From Rhodospirillaceae bacterium (lineage in GTDB: Bacteria; Pseudomonadota; Alphaproteobacteria; Thalassobaculales; Thalassobaculaceae), in the NCBI GenBank assembly GCA_018401495.1, contig JAGYJX010000005.1:124001-188000 (forward strand): a DNA stretch of 64,000 nt, given 5' to 3'. Shown here in pieces: positions 8,639 to 18,230 of the stretch. A program made the translations under genes and the position numbers. The notes below the pieces were generated by a model. The model worked only from the letters and a program-made list of their open reading frames with translations. It did not search any database and was not told where the DNA came from. Each line of letters opens with the position of its first letter. The first letter of the stretch is position 1.

Positions 8639-9772
8639 ATGACGACGGGACGCTGGATGCGACAGGTGGCGGCAACCGCGACGGCCCTCTGGGCCGTGCT
8701 GGCGATCGGTATCGGCAGCGCCGACGCGCAGACCCGCATCAAGGACATCGTCGACTTCGAGGGCGTCCGCGAGAACCTGCTGATCGGCTACGGCCTGGTC
8801 GTGGGACTGAACGGGACCGGCGACGGCCTGGACGGCGCCATCTTCACCCGGGAAAGCCTGGTCGGCATGCTCGAGCGGCTGGGCGTGAACGCCCGCGACA
8901 ACGACCTCGACACCGCCAACGTCGCCGCCGTGATGGTGACGGCCACGCTGCCGCCGTTCGCCACCCAGGGCACCCGGATCGACGTCACGGTCTCGGCGAT
9001 CGGCGATTCCGACAGCCTGCTCGGCGGACAGCTGCTGGTCACCCCGATGATCGGCGCCGACGGCGAAGTGTACGCGGTGGCGCAAGGGCCGCTCGCGGTC
9101 AGCGGCTTCTCGGCCCAGGGCCAGGGCGCCAGCGTCACCCGCGGCGTCCCCACCGCCGGCCGGATCGCCAACGGCGCGATCGTCGAGCGCGAGGTCGGCT
9201 TCACGCTGAACCAGATGGAGACGGTGCGCATCGCGCTCCGCAACCCCGACTTCACCACCTCGCGCCGCATCGCGCAGGCGATCAACGCCTTCGTCGGCGG
9301 CCCGATCGCCCAGTCGACGGACTCCGGCACCGTCCGGATGCTGGTGCCGGACGCCTACCGCAACAACGCCGTGGCGCTGATCACCGACATCGAACAGCTG
9401 CGTGTGACCCCGGACATGGTCGCCAAGGTCGTGATCGACGAGCAGACCGGCGTCATCGTCATGGGCGAGAACGTCCGCATCAACACGGTGGCGATCGCCC
9501 AGGGCAACTTGACGATCCGCATCACCGAGACCCCCCAGGTCAGCCAGCCGCAACCGTTTGCCGAGCAGGGCGAGACCGTGGTCGTGCCGCGGACCCAGAT
9601 CGAGATCGACGACGACGCCGAGAAGAAGCTCTCGGTCCTGCCGCAGCAGGTCACGCTGCAGGAGCTGGTCAACGGCCTGAACGCGCTGGGGGTCGGTCCG
9701 CGCGACATGATCTCGATCCTGCAGGCGATCAAGGCAGCCGGCGCCCTGCAGGCCGAGCTCGAAGTCCTCTGA
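8639..9772 (+). CDS. flgI: Flagellar P-ring protein FlgI
   Basis: Periplasmic P-ring subunit, 377 residues, intact. A signal peptide (WAVLAIGIGSADAQ) precedes the conserved start of the mature protein, TRIKDIVDFEGVRENLLIGY, then GLVVGLNGTGDGLDG. Further family motifs are NVAAVMVTATLPPFATQGTR and, near the C-terminus, LNALGVGPRDMISILQAIKA. I chose the ATG at 8639 because it opens the signal peptide and follows the sigma-54 site; the frame is open further upstream. Its chaperone FlgA is encoded 2 kb away. Confidence 0.97.
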   Translation: MTTGRWMRQVAATATALWAVLAIGIGSADAQTRIKDIVDFEGVRENLLIGYGLVVGLNGTGDGLDGAIFTRESLVGMLERLGVNARDNDLDTANVAAVMVTATLPPFATQGTRIDVTVSAIGDSDSLLGGQLLVTPMIGADGEVYAVAQGPLAVSGFSAQGQGASVTRGVPTAGRIANGAIVEREVGFTLNQMETVRIALRNPDFTTSRRIAQAINAFVGGPIAQSTDSGTVRMLVPDAYRNNAVALITDIEQLRVTPDMVAKVVIDEQTGVIVMGENVRINTVAIAQGNLTIRITETPQVSQPQPFAEQGETVVVPRTQIEIDDDAEKKLSVLPQQVTLQELVNGLNALGVGPRDMISILQAIKAAGALQAELEVL

Positions 9773-9786
9773 GCGGGAGAGAAGAC

Positions 9787-10131
9787 ATGAACAGCGCCCC
9801 CCTGCCCTCGACCGCCGAACTGGGCTTCGCCCGCAGCCAGGGTGCCGCCGAGATGCGGCGCACCGCCCTCGAATCCGCCGCTGCCGCCGGCGACAAGGCG
9901 GCGATCCGCGCCACCGCCCAGAAGTTCGAAAGCCAGTTCATCGCCCAGATGCTCGGACACATGTTCAAGGGGCTGGGAACCGACGGCATGTTCGGCGGCG
10001 GCGAGGCCGAGGGCATGTGGCGGGATTTCTACGTCGAGGAGGTCGGCGAGGTGATCGCCAAGCGCGGCGGCATCGGCGTCACGGCGGTCATCGAGCGGCA
10101 ACTGCTTCAGCTCCAGGAGGTACAGCGATGA
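9787..10131 (+). CDS. Rod-binding protein, FlgJ N-terminal type without muramidase
   Basis: 114-residue protein of the Rod-binding family, equivalent to the N-terminal half of enteric FlgJ. The family core is AIRATAQKFESQFIAQMLGHMF, followed by GTDGMFGGGEAEGMWRDFYV. The C-terminal muramidase domain of enteric FlgJ is absent, as is usual in alphaproteobacteria, so wall cutting must be done by another enzyme. It starts 14 bases after flgI and overlaps the next gene by four bases (ATGA). Confidence 0.9.
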   Translation: MNSAPLPSTAELGFARSQGAAEMRRTALESAAAAGDKAAIRATAQKFESQFIAQMLGHMFKGLGTDGMFGGGEAEGMWRDFYVEEVGEVIAKRGGIGVTAVIERQLLQLQEVQR

Positions 10132-10574
10132 ACCCGAGGGACGCCGTCAAACTCTTCGTCGAGTCGATGACGCAACTGATGGCGGTGATGCGGCATGAGA
10201 TCGAACTGGTCCGCGCCCGCGAGTTCGCCAAGCTGGAGGATGTCCAGCGCCGCAAGCTGCAGCTGGCGCGCAGCTACGAGGAGCACCAGGCCCGGATGCG
10301 CAAGGACATGACCGTCATCGAGGCGCTGAGCGTCGAGGAGCGCGGCGATCTGCGGCGACTCTACGCAGCGTTCCGCGAGACGCTCTCGGAGAACATGCTG
10401 ACGCTCAAGTCGGCGCACGACGCCGCCGACCGCGTCGTCAAGATGATCATCTCCGGCCTCAAGGAGGCGCGCGGCGTCAGCGGCCCGGCCGTCAAACCGG
10501 GCAAGCCGGTGCGGGGTTACGCGGCCTACGGCAGCACGGGAGTCGGCGCGGCCGGCCTGAACCGGACGCTCTAG
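10128..10574 (+). CDS. FlgN-like flagellar export chaperone (probable)
   Basis: 148-residue, mostly helical protein. The first 120 residues form the long amphipathic helices typical of FlgN, the chaperone of the hook-filament junction proteins FlgK and FlgL: TQLMAVMRHEIELVRAREFA and YAAFRETLSENMLTLKSAHD. A Gly-rich tail ends GAAGLNRTL. The ATG overlaps the stop of the preceding rod gene, so the two are translationally coupled. Assignment rests on size, helical pattern and position. Confidence 0.65.
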   Translation: MNPRDAVKLFVESMTQLMAVMRHEIELVRAREFAKLEDVQRRKLQLARSYEEHQARMRKDMTVIEALSVEERGDLRRLYAAFRETLSENMLTLKSAHDAADRVVKMIISGLKEARGVSGPAVKPGKPVRGYAAYGSTGVGAAGLNRTL

Positions 10575-10585
10575 AAGAGCCCCTC

Positions 10586-11551
10586 TCAGACGTCGAGAGT
10601 CTCAAGATAGCGTGCGTTGTCCGGCGCCAGCTCGCGCACCAGCGCCGCCTCGCTCCGGGCAGCCGTCATGTCGCCGGCAGCACGGTGCACGCGCGCCAAG
10701 GCGTAGTGACCGTCCACGCTGTTGGCGTCGGTCGAAACCGCCCGTTCCGCGGCCGCCCGCGCCCGCTGGATGTCGCCCCGGTCGAGATGGACCAGTGACA
10801 ATCCGCTCAACAGCGCCGGGTCTTCCGGATTGATCGCCAGCGCGGCATCGAAGGCTTGTTTCGCCTCGTCGAAGCGATAGAGTTGCGTAAGGACCGCCCC
10901 GAGCTTGCCATGGAAGCTGGCAACCTGCGGGTTGACCTTGATCGCCTCGCGGTAGCATCCCTCGGCCTCGTCCACCGACCCCATCGACAGCAGCACATCG
11001 CCGAGTTGGTGCAGCGCCTCGGCGTTGGTCGGGTTGAGGTTGACCGCCTGCATCAGCAGTTCGGCCGCCTCCTGTGGGTTCCCAAGCTCGTTGGCAATGA
11101 CCCCGGACCACACCAGAAGCCGGTCGTTGCCCGGGTCATGGCGGACAGCCTTGTCGATGGCGTCGGCCGCCCCCCTGAAGTCGTCCATCCCGCGCAGCGC
11201 TATACCCAGATTGAAATGCGCCTCGGCGTAGTCCGGCTCCATCGCTGTCGCCCGCCGGAACAGCTCGATCGCCACCGGCAGGTCGTTCTCACGCAGCGAC
11301 ACCACCCCGAGGTGATTCAGATACGCTGCCTTGTCAGGGTTGACGTCCACCGCGGCCTGGAGAAGCGCGCGAGCGGCCGGCAGTTCGGAATGCTGGATAC
11401 ACAGCAACCCGGCCAAATGCAGCGCCCGCTCGTGGCGAGGGTTTTGCTCGAGAATCCGGAGGTACAGGTCACGTGCCTGCTCGACCTCGTCGGCTTCCTG
11501 GTGGCGTATTGCGGCGACAAGCAGGTCGTGCTGCGGATCGGCGTCGTTCAT
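10586..11551 (-). CDS. Tetratricopeptide-repeat protein
   Basis: 321 residues made almost wholly of TPR units, about nine, for example YAEAHFNLGIALRGMDDFRG and AEALHQLGDVLLSMGSVDEA. No catalytic domain follows, unlike the four TPR-glycosyltransferases in this locus. The start MNDADPQHDLLVAAIRHQE at 11551 fits the first repeat. It converges on the flgN-like gene with only 11 bases between stops and ends the row of minus-strand filament genes. A role as scaffold in flagellin modification or export is a guess from position. Confidence 0.85.
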   Translation of the reverse strand: MNDADPQHDLLVAAIRHQEADEVEQARDLYLRILEQNPRHERALHLAGLLCIQHSELPAARALLQAAVDVNPDKAAYLNHLGVVSLRENDLPVAIELFRRATAMEPDYAEAHFNLGIALRGMDDFRGAADAIDKAVRHDPGNDRLLVWSGVIANELGNPQEAAELLMQAVNLNPTNAEALHQLGDVLLSMGSVDEAEGCYREAIKVNPQVASFHGKLGAVLTQLYRFDEAKQAFDAALAINPEDPALLSGLSLVHLDRGDIQRARAAAERAVSTDANSVDGHYALARVHRAAGDMTAARSEAALVRELAPDNARYLETLDV

Positions 11552-11651
11552 GTACGGAGGCCCTCCGCCAGCGATTGATTCGGACGGCTCCGACGGTACC
11601 ACATCTGGGAATGACCTGGGAAACCCCCTCCGCCGTCTCCCGGAAGGCGGC

Positions 11652-12105
11652 TTAGGCCACCAGATCGACCGGCTGGCCCGCCGGGGAGCCAACCGCCTGG
11701 GCGGCAGGATCCCGGTCCCGCGCCGGGGACGCCGTCGGCTGCCGGCGTGGACGAAGATCAGCCGCCGCCGAAGTCACCTTCGGCCTGGTCGGCCGTGGTG
11801 TCGTCCGGCCTGTCCGCCTCGGATCCAGGGCCGGGATAGGTCACCACGAAAGGCTTCGACGACGCGTCCTGGCGATAGCGCTCAACCACCGCCTCGGGCG
11901 GAAACTGCCGCACGACATCGCCGGACCCGCTGTCGCGGACCTGGAAGATCACGGTCAGGGACCGCGAGTCGAACCGCAGAACGGGGCTGATGAAGAATTC
12001 CGACGCGGCCTGCGACCCGGCTTGCGGAGGCGTTTGAGCCGCGCCGGTACGGTCCGAGGACGTTTGCGTCGGCAGGATCGTGGGAAGCACTGAACCGATT
12101 TCCAC
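11652..12105 (-). CDS. FlaG-like small flagellar protein, frameshifted
   Basis: N-terminus MEIGSVLPTILPTQTSSDRT, then a beta-rich core (FISPVLRFDSRSLTVIFQVR) followed by VVRQFPPEAVVERYRQD, similar to FlaG-family proteins. The first frame stops at 11758. The next frame continues as a Pro/Ala-rich tail ending SPAGQPVDLVA and stops at 11652. The length is then 151 codons plus one base, as in the other interrupted genes, so I join them. Position beside flgL and flgK supports a filament-related role; FlaG affects filament length in other bacteria. Confidence 0.65.
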
Positions 12106-12145
12106 GGTGCTCTCCGTTCTGGAGCCTCAGCCGGAATTCCACTAA

Positions 12146-12162
12146 TCCTATATCATATAGGA
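12146..12162. repeat. 17-base palindrome between flgL and the flaG-like gene
   Basis: TCCTATATCATATAGGA is a perfect palindrome around a central C. It stands in an AT-rich pocket, 40 bases upstream of the flaG-like start and 53 bases beyond the flgL stop. It has no T-run and could be an operator or a small hairpin. No family of site is recognised. Confidence 0.55.
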
Positions 12163-12214
12163 CAATGGGTCGGTGGAGTCCAGAAGGCCGGGTGGCGAGC
12201 GCCGCCAGACCCGC

Positions 12215-13229
12215 TCAGAGGAACTTGGTCAGGCTCAGGCCGCGCAGGACCGCGGTGGTCTGGAACGACGCCTCGAGCTGCGCCTGAAGGGTCTGGAAAA
12301 GGCTGACCGCCTCGTAGGGATCGACGTCCTCCAAATCGATGACCTGGGTGTCCAGCAGCGTCAGGGTCTCGCGGTGCGCCTCGATCCGGCTCTCCATCTG
12401 GGCGCCGGTGACACCGTTGTTGCCGACCATGTCGTTGATCAGGTCGAACGCCGCCTCGACCTTGCCGATGCCCCAGTTGACCAGGGCCTCGTATTCGGCG
12501 TCGTCGCCCGGCTGAAAATTGGCGTTGGCAAAGGCGTAGAGGACCTCGAACACCTCCTCGAAGGCGTCGTTGTTGGCGAGTTCCCCGAACGTGACGTCGA
12601 CGCCCTCGTCGATCCTCGCCTGCAGCGTCCCGGTCGCTCCGACGTTGTTCCAGTTGGCGTCGGTGTTGAAGAAGTCTTCGACGAAGGTGATGACGTCGGT
12701 GGCGCCGGCGCCAGCCGACAGCGCCGGCTGACCCGGGCCGATGGCGCCGGCGACATGGGCGGCATAGGCGGCATCGGTGGTCGTGGAATCGATCATCGGC
12801 CGAACGTCGGTGTCGGTCCCGTTGAACAGGAAACTTGCCGTCGGCGGTCTGGTTCAACAGGTTCGACAACTGGTCGATTGCGGAGTTGGCGAAGGTCGAC
12901 AGCGCCAGCGACGAGTTCTGATACAGGCCCTCGACCTGCTCGTACAGCTTCTTGCGCAGATCCTGGGTGATGTCGGTGAATGTCACCAGCGAGGCGTCGA
13001 TTGTCTTCGTCTTCACCGTGGTGTTGTTGATGGTGTCGACGTAGGAATCGACGCTGACCCGCTGCTCCTTCAGGGTGATCAGGAGCCGGACGTCCTGGCC
13101 CTTCAGTCCACTGTAGACCTGCGAGCGCTTGCCGGTGGAGATCTGCTGCTGCGCGTCGGCGAGCCGCCGTTGGATCTGGGTGATCGAGTTGTCGATCCGG
13201 AGGTTCTGGGTGACGGTCGAGATGCGCAT
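12215..13229 (-). CDS. flgL: Hook-filament junction protein FlgL, frameshifted
   Basis: Flagellin-like junction protein joining FlgK to the filament. The N-terminal coiled-coil domain shows ITQIQRRLADAQQQISTGKR. The frame breaks near 12832 (ADGKF); after removing one T the sequence continues LFNGTDTDVRPMIDSTTTD and ends LFQTLQAQLEASFQTTAVLR-GLSLTKFL. About 337 residues after correction. It follows flgK by 21 bases in the same operon. Confidence 0.93.
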
Positions 13230-13250
13230 GGCAATTATCCCCGCTGGGCC

Positions 13251-14681
13251 TTAGCGAACCGCGCCGAGAAGCTCGTCCAACGCCTGCTGGACCGAACTCA
13301 GGACCCGGGCCGAGGCCGCGAAGGCGGCTTCGAGCTGGATCAGGCTCGCGAGTTCCTCGTCGAGGTTCACGCCGCTCTCGTCGCGCAACCGCTCCTCCAG
13401 GAGCCCGCGGATCTGGCCCTGGAAGTCGAGCTGGCTTTCATAGTCAGCGGCCTGGTTGGCCTGGTAGCTGATGAACTCCGCGGCGAACTCCTCGAGGGTC
13501 GAGGAGGTGGAGTTGAGACCGGTCACCGCGACGAACGCCTGCTTGGTGTCGAACATGTTGATGATCGCGAGCGGCAGGGACGAGTCGCTGGCACCGGTCG
13601 AGGCGAACGTGCCGCCGATGCCGTCGCGCAGATCGGCGCCGGCCAGCGTGCTGCGGACCTGGATGGTCGCCGCGAAGCCGGCTGAGGCGCCAGGCACAAG
13701 ATCGGCCGCGTCGGTGAACAGTTCGAGGTCTGCGGTCGTCGCGCCGACGGTGATCGCGTCGAACTGCTGCGCCAGTTCGAAGGCCAGCGAGTCGAGCTGC
13801 TCCTGAGCCAGCGGCATGATGGTGTCGCGCAGCTGCAGCAATCCAGACACCCTGCCGTCGCTGAACGACCCGGAGATCGAGAACGGCGCCATGTAGCCGT
13901 TGTCCAGCAGGACGTCGTTGAGCACGCTGCCTGGCGCCACGTTGGTGGTGGTGGTGAAGCTCAGCGTGACCGCCTCCTGGTCCAGCAGGAACTGGCTGTC
14001 GCCGGTCATGACCGAGAGCCGCCCGTCCGAACGCTCGAACGTCCGGACGTCCATCTGCTCGGAGAGGCGCTTCACCCAGACGTCGCGCTGATCCTCGAGG
14101 TCGGCCGTCGACTGGCCGACCGTCTTGCGGGCGCCGATCTCGGTGTTCAGGGTCTCGATGTTCTGCAGGGCCTCGTTGATGACCGTCACGGAGTCGGAGA
14201 TCCGCTGGTCCGCTTCGGCGCGCAGCGACTGGACGTGGCTGGACAGATCGTTGAGCGAGCGGGCGACTTCCTCGGCCGCGCGGATCACGTCATTCTGAGC
14301 CGTCGACTGGTCGGGGTTGGTGGCGAGCGCCTGGAACGCCTGCTTCAGGTCGGTGATCTTGGAAGAGATCGAGCTGCTGTCCTCCGGCCGTCCGAACTGC
14401 AGCTCGAAGCGCGACAGGAAATCCTCGATGACGGTCAGTTCCTCGACCACCGCGGTCTGCTCGCGGACGTCGCGGAGCAATTGTGCGTTGACGCTGCGGG
14501 TGACTTCCTCGACGCGAACCGTGCCGCCGCGTCCGTCGACGACCCGGCTCGACGTCTCCTGGACCTTCCGCGTGTACCCCTCGACGCTGGCGCTGGCGAT
14601 GTTCCGCGACGCCACGTCGATGCTCGACTGGGTCGCGATCAGGCCACTTCGCGCGGAGGAGATGGCGTTGAACAGGGACAT
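13251..14681 (-). CDS. flgK: Hook-filament junction protein FlgK
   Basis: First junction protein, 476 residues, intact. The N-terminus MSLFNAISSARSGLIATQSS and VASRNIASASVEGYTRKVQE are FlgK signatures. The C-terminal coiled coil ends NLDEELASLIQLEAAFAASA and RVLSSVQQALDELLGAVR. A strong sigma-54 site lies 55 bases upstream. Its export chaperone is probably the flgN-like gene at 10.1 kb. Confidence 0.96.
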   Translation of the reverse strand: MSLFNAISSARSGLIATQSSIDVASRNIASASVEGYTRKVQETSSRVVDGRGGTVRVEEVTRSVNAQLLRDVREQTAVVEELTVIEDFLSRFELQFGRPEDSSSISSKITDLKQAFQALATNPDQSTAQNDVIRAAEEVARSLNDLSSHVQSLRAEADQRISDSVTVINEALQNIETLNTEIGARKTVGQSTADLEDQRDVWVKRLSEQMDVRTFERSDGRLSVMTGDSQFLLDQEAVTLSFTTTTNVAPGSVLNDVLLDNGYMAPFSISGSFSDGRVSGLLQLRDTIMPLAQEQLDSLAFELAQQFDAITVGATTADLELFTDAADLVPGASAGFAATIQVRSTLAGADLRDGIGGTFASTGASDSSLPLAIINMFDTKQAFVAVTGLNSTSSTLEEFAAEFISYQANQAADYESQLDFQGQIRGLLEERLRDESGVNLDEELASLIQLEAAFAASARVLSSVQQALDELLGAVR

Positions 14682-14735
14682 CGGTCTACCTCAAACTCTC
14701 GCGCCCACGGGTTCGGCGGCGCTCAGCGATCTCCA

Positions 14736-14751
14736 TGCAAGAAGTCGGCCA
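14736..14751 (-). promoter_or_regulatory. Sigma-54 promoter of flgK-flgL
   Basis: On the minus strand the bases are TGGCCGACTTCTTGCA. The -12 block TTGCA is perfect, the -24 block is TGGCC, and GG and GC are ten bases apart. It lies 55 bases before the flgK start, in the gap downstream of flaF. Confidence 0.7.
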
Positions 14752-14779
14752 CGAGGCGGGCTGCTCGATCAGCACCGCG

Positions 14780-15154
14780 TCATCCAGTCATTGCTGTCGG
14801 CTCGGGTTTCAGCCCGGCCATGATCTGGCGGTTGATCAGGATGAGGTCGTCGAGCGGCGCGTCGGTGTCGAGAACCAGCCGGGTCTCGTTCATCACCCAG
14901 AGCGCCAGGCTGGCGATCGCACCCTTCAGGTCACGCGGCAGACCGTTGTTCGGATCGTTCAGGTCGGCGAGGAACACTCCCCAGACCTTCTCGTTGCGCA
15001 GGATGGCGTTCAGCCGCTCCTGCAGGCTGACCTTGCCGTCCCGCGCCTTGATGAGCGCGCCGGTGACCTGGGCCAGCAACCTGTACTCGAGGTCGCGGCC
15101 GTTCTGCGTGGCGGTCGCGCCCTGCGCCCGGCGATACGCGTTGTAGCCCTGCAT
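14780..15154 (-). CDS. flaF: Flagellin synthesis regulator FlaF (copy 1)
   Basis: 124-residue FlaF protein; in Caulobacter FlaF is needed for flagellin synthesis and secretion and acts opposite FlbT. Conserved features are NAYRRAQGATATQNGRDLEY followed by RLLAQVTGALIKARD, and the C-terminal LPRDLKGAIASLALWVMNET. Intact frame. It lies immediately downstream of flagellin 1. A second FlaF lies at 20.2 kb. Confidence 0.92.
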   Translation of the reverse strand: MQGYNAYRRAQGATATQNGRDLEYRLLAQVTGALIKARDGKVSLQERLNAILRNEKVWGVFLADLNDPNNGLPRDLKGAIASLALWVMNETRLVLDTDAPLDDLILINRQIMAGLKPEPTAMTG

Positions 15155-15214
15155 TGCCCGGTCCCCGCTTCAACTGCCCGTACGGCTTGCCGCGTCGCGA
15201 TCCGACGCCGGCCG

Positions 15215-16043
15215 TTACTGGAACAGCCCGAGAAGGATCTGCGGGGCCTGGTTGGCGATGCCGAGCACCTGCACGCCGAGCTGCTGGCGGACCTGCAGCG
15301 CCGTAAGGCGGGCCGATTCACGCGCCATGTCGGCGTCCACGATGTTGCCGAGGCCCTCCTCGGTCGCGTCGGTGATCTCCTCGAGGAACGCGGTCTGCAG
15401 TTCGAGCGCGCGGGCCTCTGCGCCGAGCGACCCGAGCGCGGTGTTGACCACCGACTGCAGGGTGATGAACTGGGTGGCAAGCACGCCCTGGGCGGCCGCC
15501 GCGTCGGTCAGCGTAGCCGCCGCCAGCGACAGCACCTGGGTCCGCAGGTCCTGGTTGGACAGCGTCAGGGTGCCGCCGTTGATGTTCGAGCAGCGTGTTG
15601 ACGTCGGGGCTGGCGCCGGCGGTATCGAGCATGTTGACGCCGTTGAACACGGCGTTGTCGATGAAGTTGGCGGCCTGCGACAGCAGCTGGTTGAAGTCGT
15701 CCGTGAGGATCGCCCGCTGGGTCGTCGTGATGCCCTCGTTCGAGAGCTCGGTCAGCTTCTGGCGCACTGTCTGCAGGAGATCGGAGATGCTGGTGGTACC
15801 GGCGATCGCGACCTTGGCGATACCCTTGGCGTTGTTGAGGCCCTGGACGACGGCCCCGAGTGCCTTGATGTCGCCCCGGATGCCCTGGGCGATCGCGAAG
15901 TTCGAGGCGTCGTCGATGGCACCGGTGACCTTGAGGCCCGTCGATACCCGGTTCTGGGTCACCGCCAGCGAGCGGTTGGTCCGCTCCAGGTTGCGCAGCG
16001 CGATCAGGGCTTCCGGGTTGGTCAGGATCGAGTTGTTCGCCAT
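15215..16043 (-). CDS. Flagellin (paralog 1), frameshifted
   Basis: Filament subunit of about 275 residues, so the variable D2/D3 region is almost absent. N-terminal D0/D1: RSLAVTQNRVSTGLKVTGA and DDASNFAIAQGIRGDIKAL. C-terminal D1/D0: LGNIVDADMARESARLTALQ ending ILLGLFQ. The frame shifts near 15587; removing one G restores NTLLNINGGTLTLSNQDL. It is the most diverged of the three flagellins (QQLGVQVLGIANQ against QQLSIQTLGIANQ in the others). A sigma-54 site lies 108 bases upstream. Confidence 0.93.
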
Positions 16044-16057
16044 GGTTCCGTTCCTTC

Positions 16058-16074
16058 GTCAACGTTCTGTCGAC
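16058..16074 (-). promoter_or_regulatory. Leader hairpin upstream of flagellin 1
   Basis: In the mRNA sense the bases are GTCGAC AGAAC GTTGAC, a six-pair stem with one G-U pair and a five-base A-rich loop. It sits 14 bases before the ATG. Similar hairpins lie before the other two flagellin genes. It is a candidate FlbT target by analogy with Caulobacter flagellin leaders. Confidence 0.4.
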
Positions 16075-16150
16075 CCTGCCCCGGTCCGTTTGTCGTCAGC
16101 CCGCCTTCGATTTTCGGCGAGCTCCGGTGGAGGTCTCTCGCCAGTCCAAG

Positions 16151-16166
16151 CGCAATCCGCGGGCCA
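16151..16166 (-). promoter_or_regulatory. Sigma-54 promoter of flagellin 1
   Basis: The minus strand reads TGGCCCGCGGATTGCG. GG and GC are ten bases apart, and both blocks are one base off consensus. It lies 108 bases before the ATG, leaving room for a leader that carries the hairpin. Confidence 0.6.
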
Positions 16167-16307
16167 GCCGCCGCCCATGACGGCAACCAACTGATAAACC
16201 TCAATTTTTGACCCTAGGAGGGATGGACGACTGGGGAACTGCCGGGCCTCGGCGGCAGGAATTGCCGCTCCAGTGGTAAAAAGCGCCGGGTCAGACCCGG
16301 TCGCCGG

Positions 16308-18230
16308 TCACCGGGACAGCGTTGCCGGAAGGATCTCGGCGGCGTGCGCCAGCGCCCGGGTCAGGTCCATCGGACGACCCCAGGCCGCCAGCGGGCGCAT
16401 GGTCGGGAAGAAGTGGTCGTGGTTCTTGCCGATGAAGTAGGTGCTGGGAGCAACGCGCAGCGTGTTAACCCCCAGGGCGGCCGCCGCCATGCACACGGAC
16501 GTGGGCGCGGACACCACAGCGTCGAGGGCCGCTATCAGCGACGCCGTGCCGTCCAGATCGTCCATCTGGTCGAGCCCCTCCGGCAGCCAGACGTCCACAC
16601 CGGTGCGCTCGCGGAGCGCCGCCAGCTCGGCGCGGCACTCGTCATACTGCAAGGCGACGAACCGAATCCCGGGCACTCTCACCACCGGTTCCCAGGCGGC
16701 GAGCGGGGCGTAATAGTTGGTGCGGATCGCGGAGGCGATCACGCTGCGCCAGCAGATCCCGACCTTCGGCCCCGGCCCCAGGGCGTCGAGGCGCTCCTTC
16801 CAAGCGGCCATCGCCGCGGGATCCGCAACCAGGTAGCTGCGTCGGGTCGCTGGCCGGTCGCGATCGGCGCGATACAGGCCGGGCAGGCTTCCGGCGTGGA
16901 TGTAGTGGCTGATGCCGAGCGCGCTCCGGACGCGGGAGTAGTCGAACACAACCCGTCCGCCCTCGAACCGGAACGCCTGACGAGGTACCAGTTCGAGACC
17001 GGGGAAGCTGCGACGGAACAGCGGGTGAAGCCGGGCGTCGAGTTCGACCACCGGATCGGCGACATCACTCAGCAGGTCCGGCAGGCAGGACATGAACAGC
17101 AGTTCGTCCCCGATCCCCTGCTCGGTCGCCACCAGCAGACGGCCGACACCCGTGCCGGGCCCGTTCCAACGCGCCGGCAGCGCCGCGGTCCGGTGAAACC
17201 GGACGCTGCGAACGCGGTTCTCCTCCAGCGCCCAGCCGCGCGCCAGATCCCCACTGGCCTTTTCGACTTGGGCGTACTGATAGGTGAGTTCGGCGTCGCC
17301 GGGCGCCAGGCACAGACCCCACCGCACGGTCTGGCGTGAAACGTCGAAGCGCGGCACGATCTGGGCGGCGCGGGCCCTTGCCGTGTAGCCGAGCACGACA
17401 CCCGGCCCCACCAGGATGGCCCGCCGAGCCTCGTCCAAGGCCCCCGGACAGTCGTGCCGGTCGATCCGGTATCCCGCCGCCAGCGCTCGGATGAAGGCGA
17501 CGGTCGGCGCGGCAACCGCCCCCCGGCGCGCCCAGCGCGCCTTCTCGGCGGAATCGCCCGAGGGCCGGCCGGTCGCCTCCACCGCGACGAAACTATCGGC
17601 GGCGGCGGGCATCAGGACCGCGCAGCGCTGAACCGTGCGCCACGCGATCGCCGGTTCGGTCGCCGCCATGGCGGTGGCCAGCACCCTGAGGTGGATGTCG
17701 CGCTCCAGCGGTGCTGCCCGTGCCGCGAAGAGGAACTGCGCCAGCGCGTCGCCGGGCCGGCCGAGCGCTTCGAGAGCGAGGCCGAGGCGAAACCGGGCCG
17801 GCACCGAGTTCGGCAGCAAGCCCGCCGCCCGTCGAGCTAGAGGCTCTGCCTCCAGCCACCGGCCGGCCTGCGCCAGATGGCCCGCGAGATTGAAGTTCGC
17901 CTCGGCATCGTTCGGGGCCATGCGGATAGCCTCGCGCCACGACGCCTCTGCTTCAGTCCCTCGCCCGCACGCCGCCAGCGCGTCGGCCAGATGGCTGCGG
18001 TACACCGCCGACCGTGGGAGCCGACGGACCGCCCGCTCGATCAGCGGCACCGCTTCGACCGGCCGGCCGAGTTGCACCAGCAGGGTGCCGAGCAGATGCA
18101 GCGCGTCCGGGTGGTCCGGCGAACGCGCCAGGACCGCCTCGTAGCCGGCCTTGGCCTCCGGCAGACGCCCGGTGCCATGCAGCGCCAACGCGCTCCGCAG
18201 CGCGACCTCGATCGCCGCCGGCGCGCTCAT
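16308..18230 (-). CDS. TPR-glycosyltransferase (paralog 1), probable flagellin modification enzyme
   Basis: 640 residues, intact. The N-terminal 200 or so residues are TPR units such as HPDALHLLGTLLVQLGRPVE and DAEANFNLAGHLAQAGRWLE. The C-terminal half resembles GT-B glycosyltransferases of the heptosyltransferase type: LLVATEQGIGDELLFMSCLP, then VGICWRS, FVALQYDECRAELAALRER and the acceptor-side LDAVVSAPTSVCMAAAALGV. The start at 18230 overlaps the stop of paralog 2 by four bases (ATGA), so the two are coupled. Cytoplasmic. Position between flagellins suggests glycosylation of flagellin, which is an inference; the sugar donor cannot be told. Confidence 0.8.
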   Translation of the reverse strand: MSAPAAIEVALRSALALHGTGRLPEAKAGYEAVLARSPDHPDALHLLGTLLVQLGRPVEAVPLIERAVRRLPRSAVYRSHLADALAACGRGTEAEASWREAIRMAPNDAEANFNLAGHLAQAGRWLEAEPLARRAAGLLPNSVPARFRLGLALEALGRPGDALAQFLFAARAAPLERDIHLRVLATAMAATEPAIAWRTVQRCAVLMPAAADSFVAVEATGRPSGDSAEKARWARRGAVAAPTVAFIRALAAGYRIDRHDCPGALDEARRAILVGPGVVLGYTARARAAQIVPRFDVSRQTVRWGLCLAPGDAELTYQYAQVEKASGDLARGWALEENRVRSVRFHRTAALPARWNGPGTGVGRLLVATEQGIGDELLFMSCLPDLLSDVADPVVELDARLHPLFRRSFPGLELVPRQAFRFEGGRVVFDYSRVRSALGISHYIHAGSLPGLYRADRDRPATRRSYLVADPAAMAAWKERLDALGPGPKVGICWRSVIASAIRTNYYAPLAAWEPVVRVPGIRFVALQYDECRAELAALRERTGVDVWLPEGLDQMDDLDGTASLIAALDAVVSAPTSVCMAAAALGVNTLRVAPSTYFIGKNHDHFFPTMRPLAAWGRPMDLTRALAHAAEILPATLSR

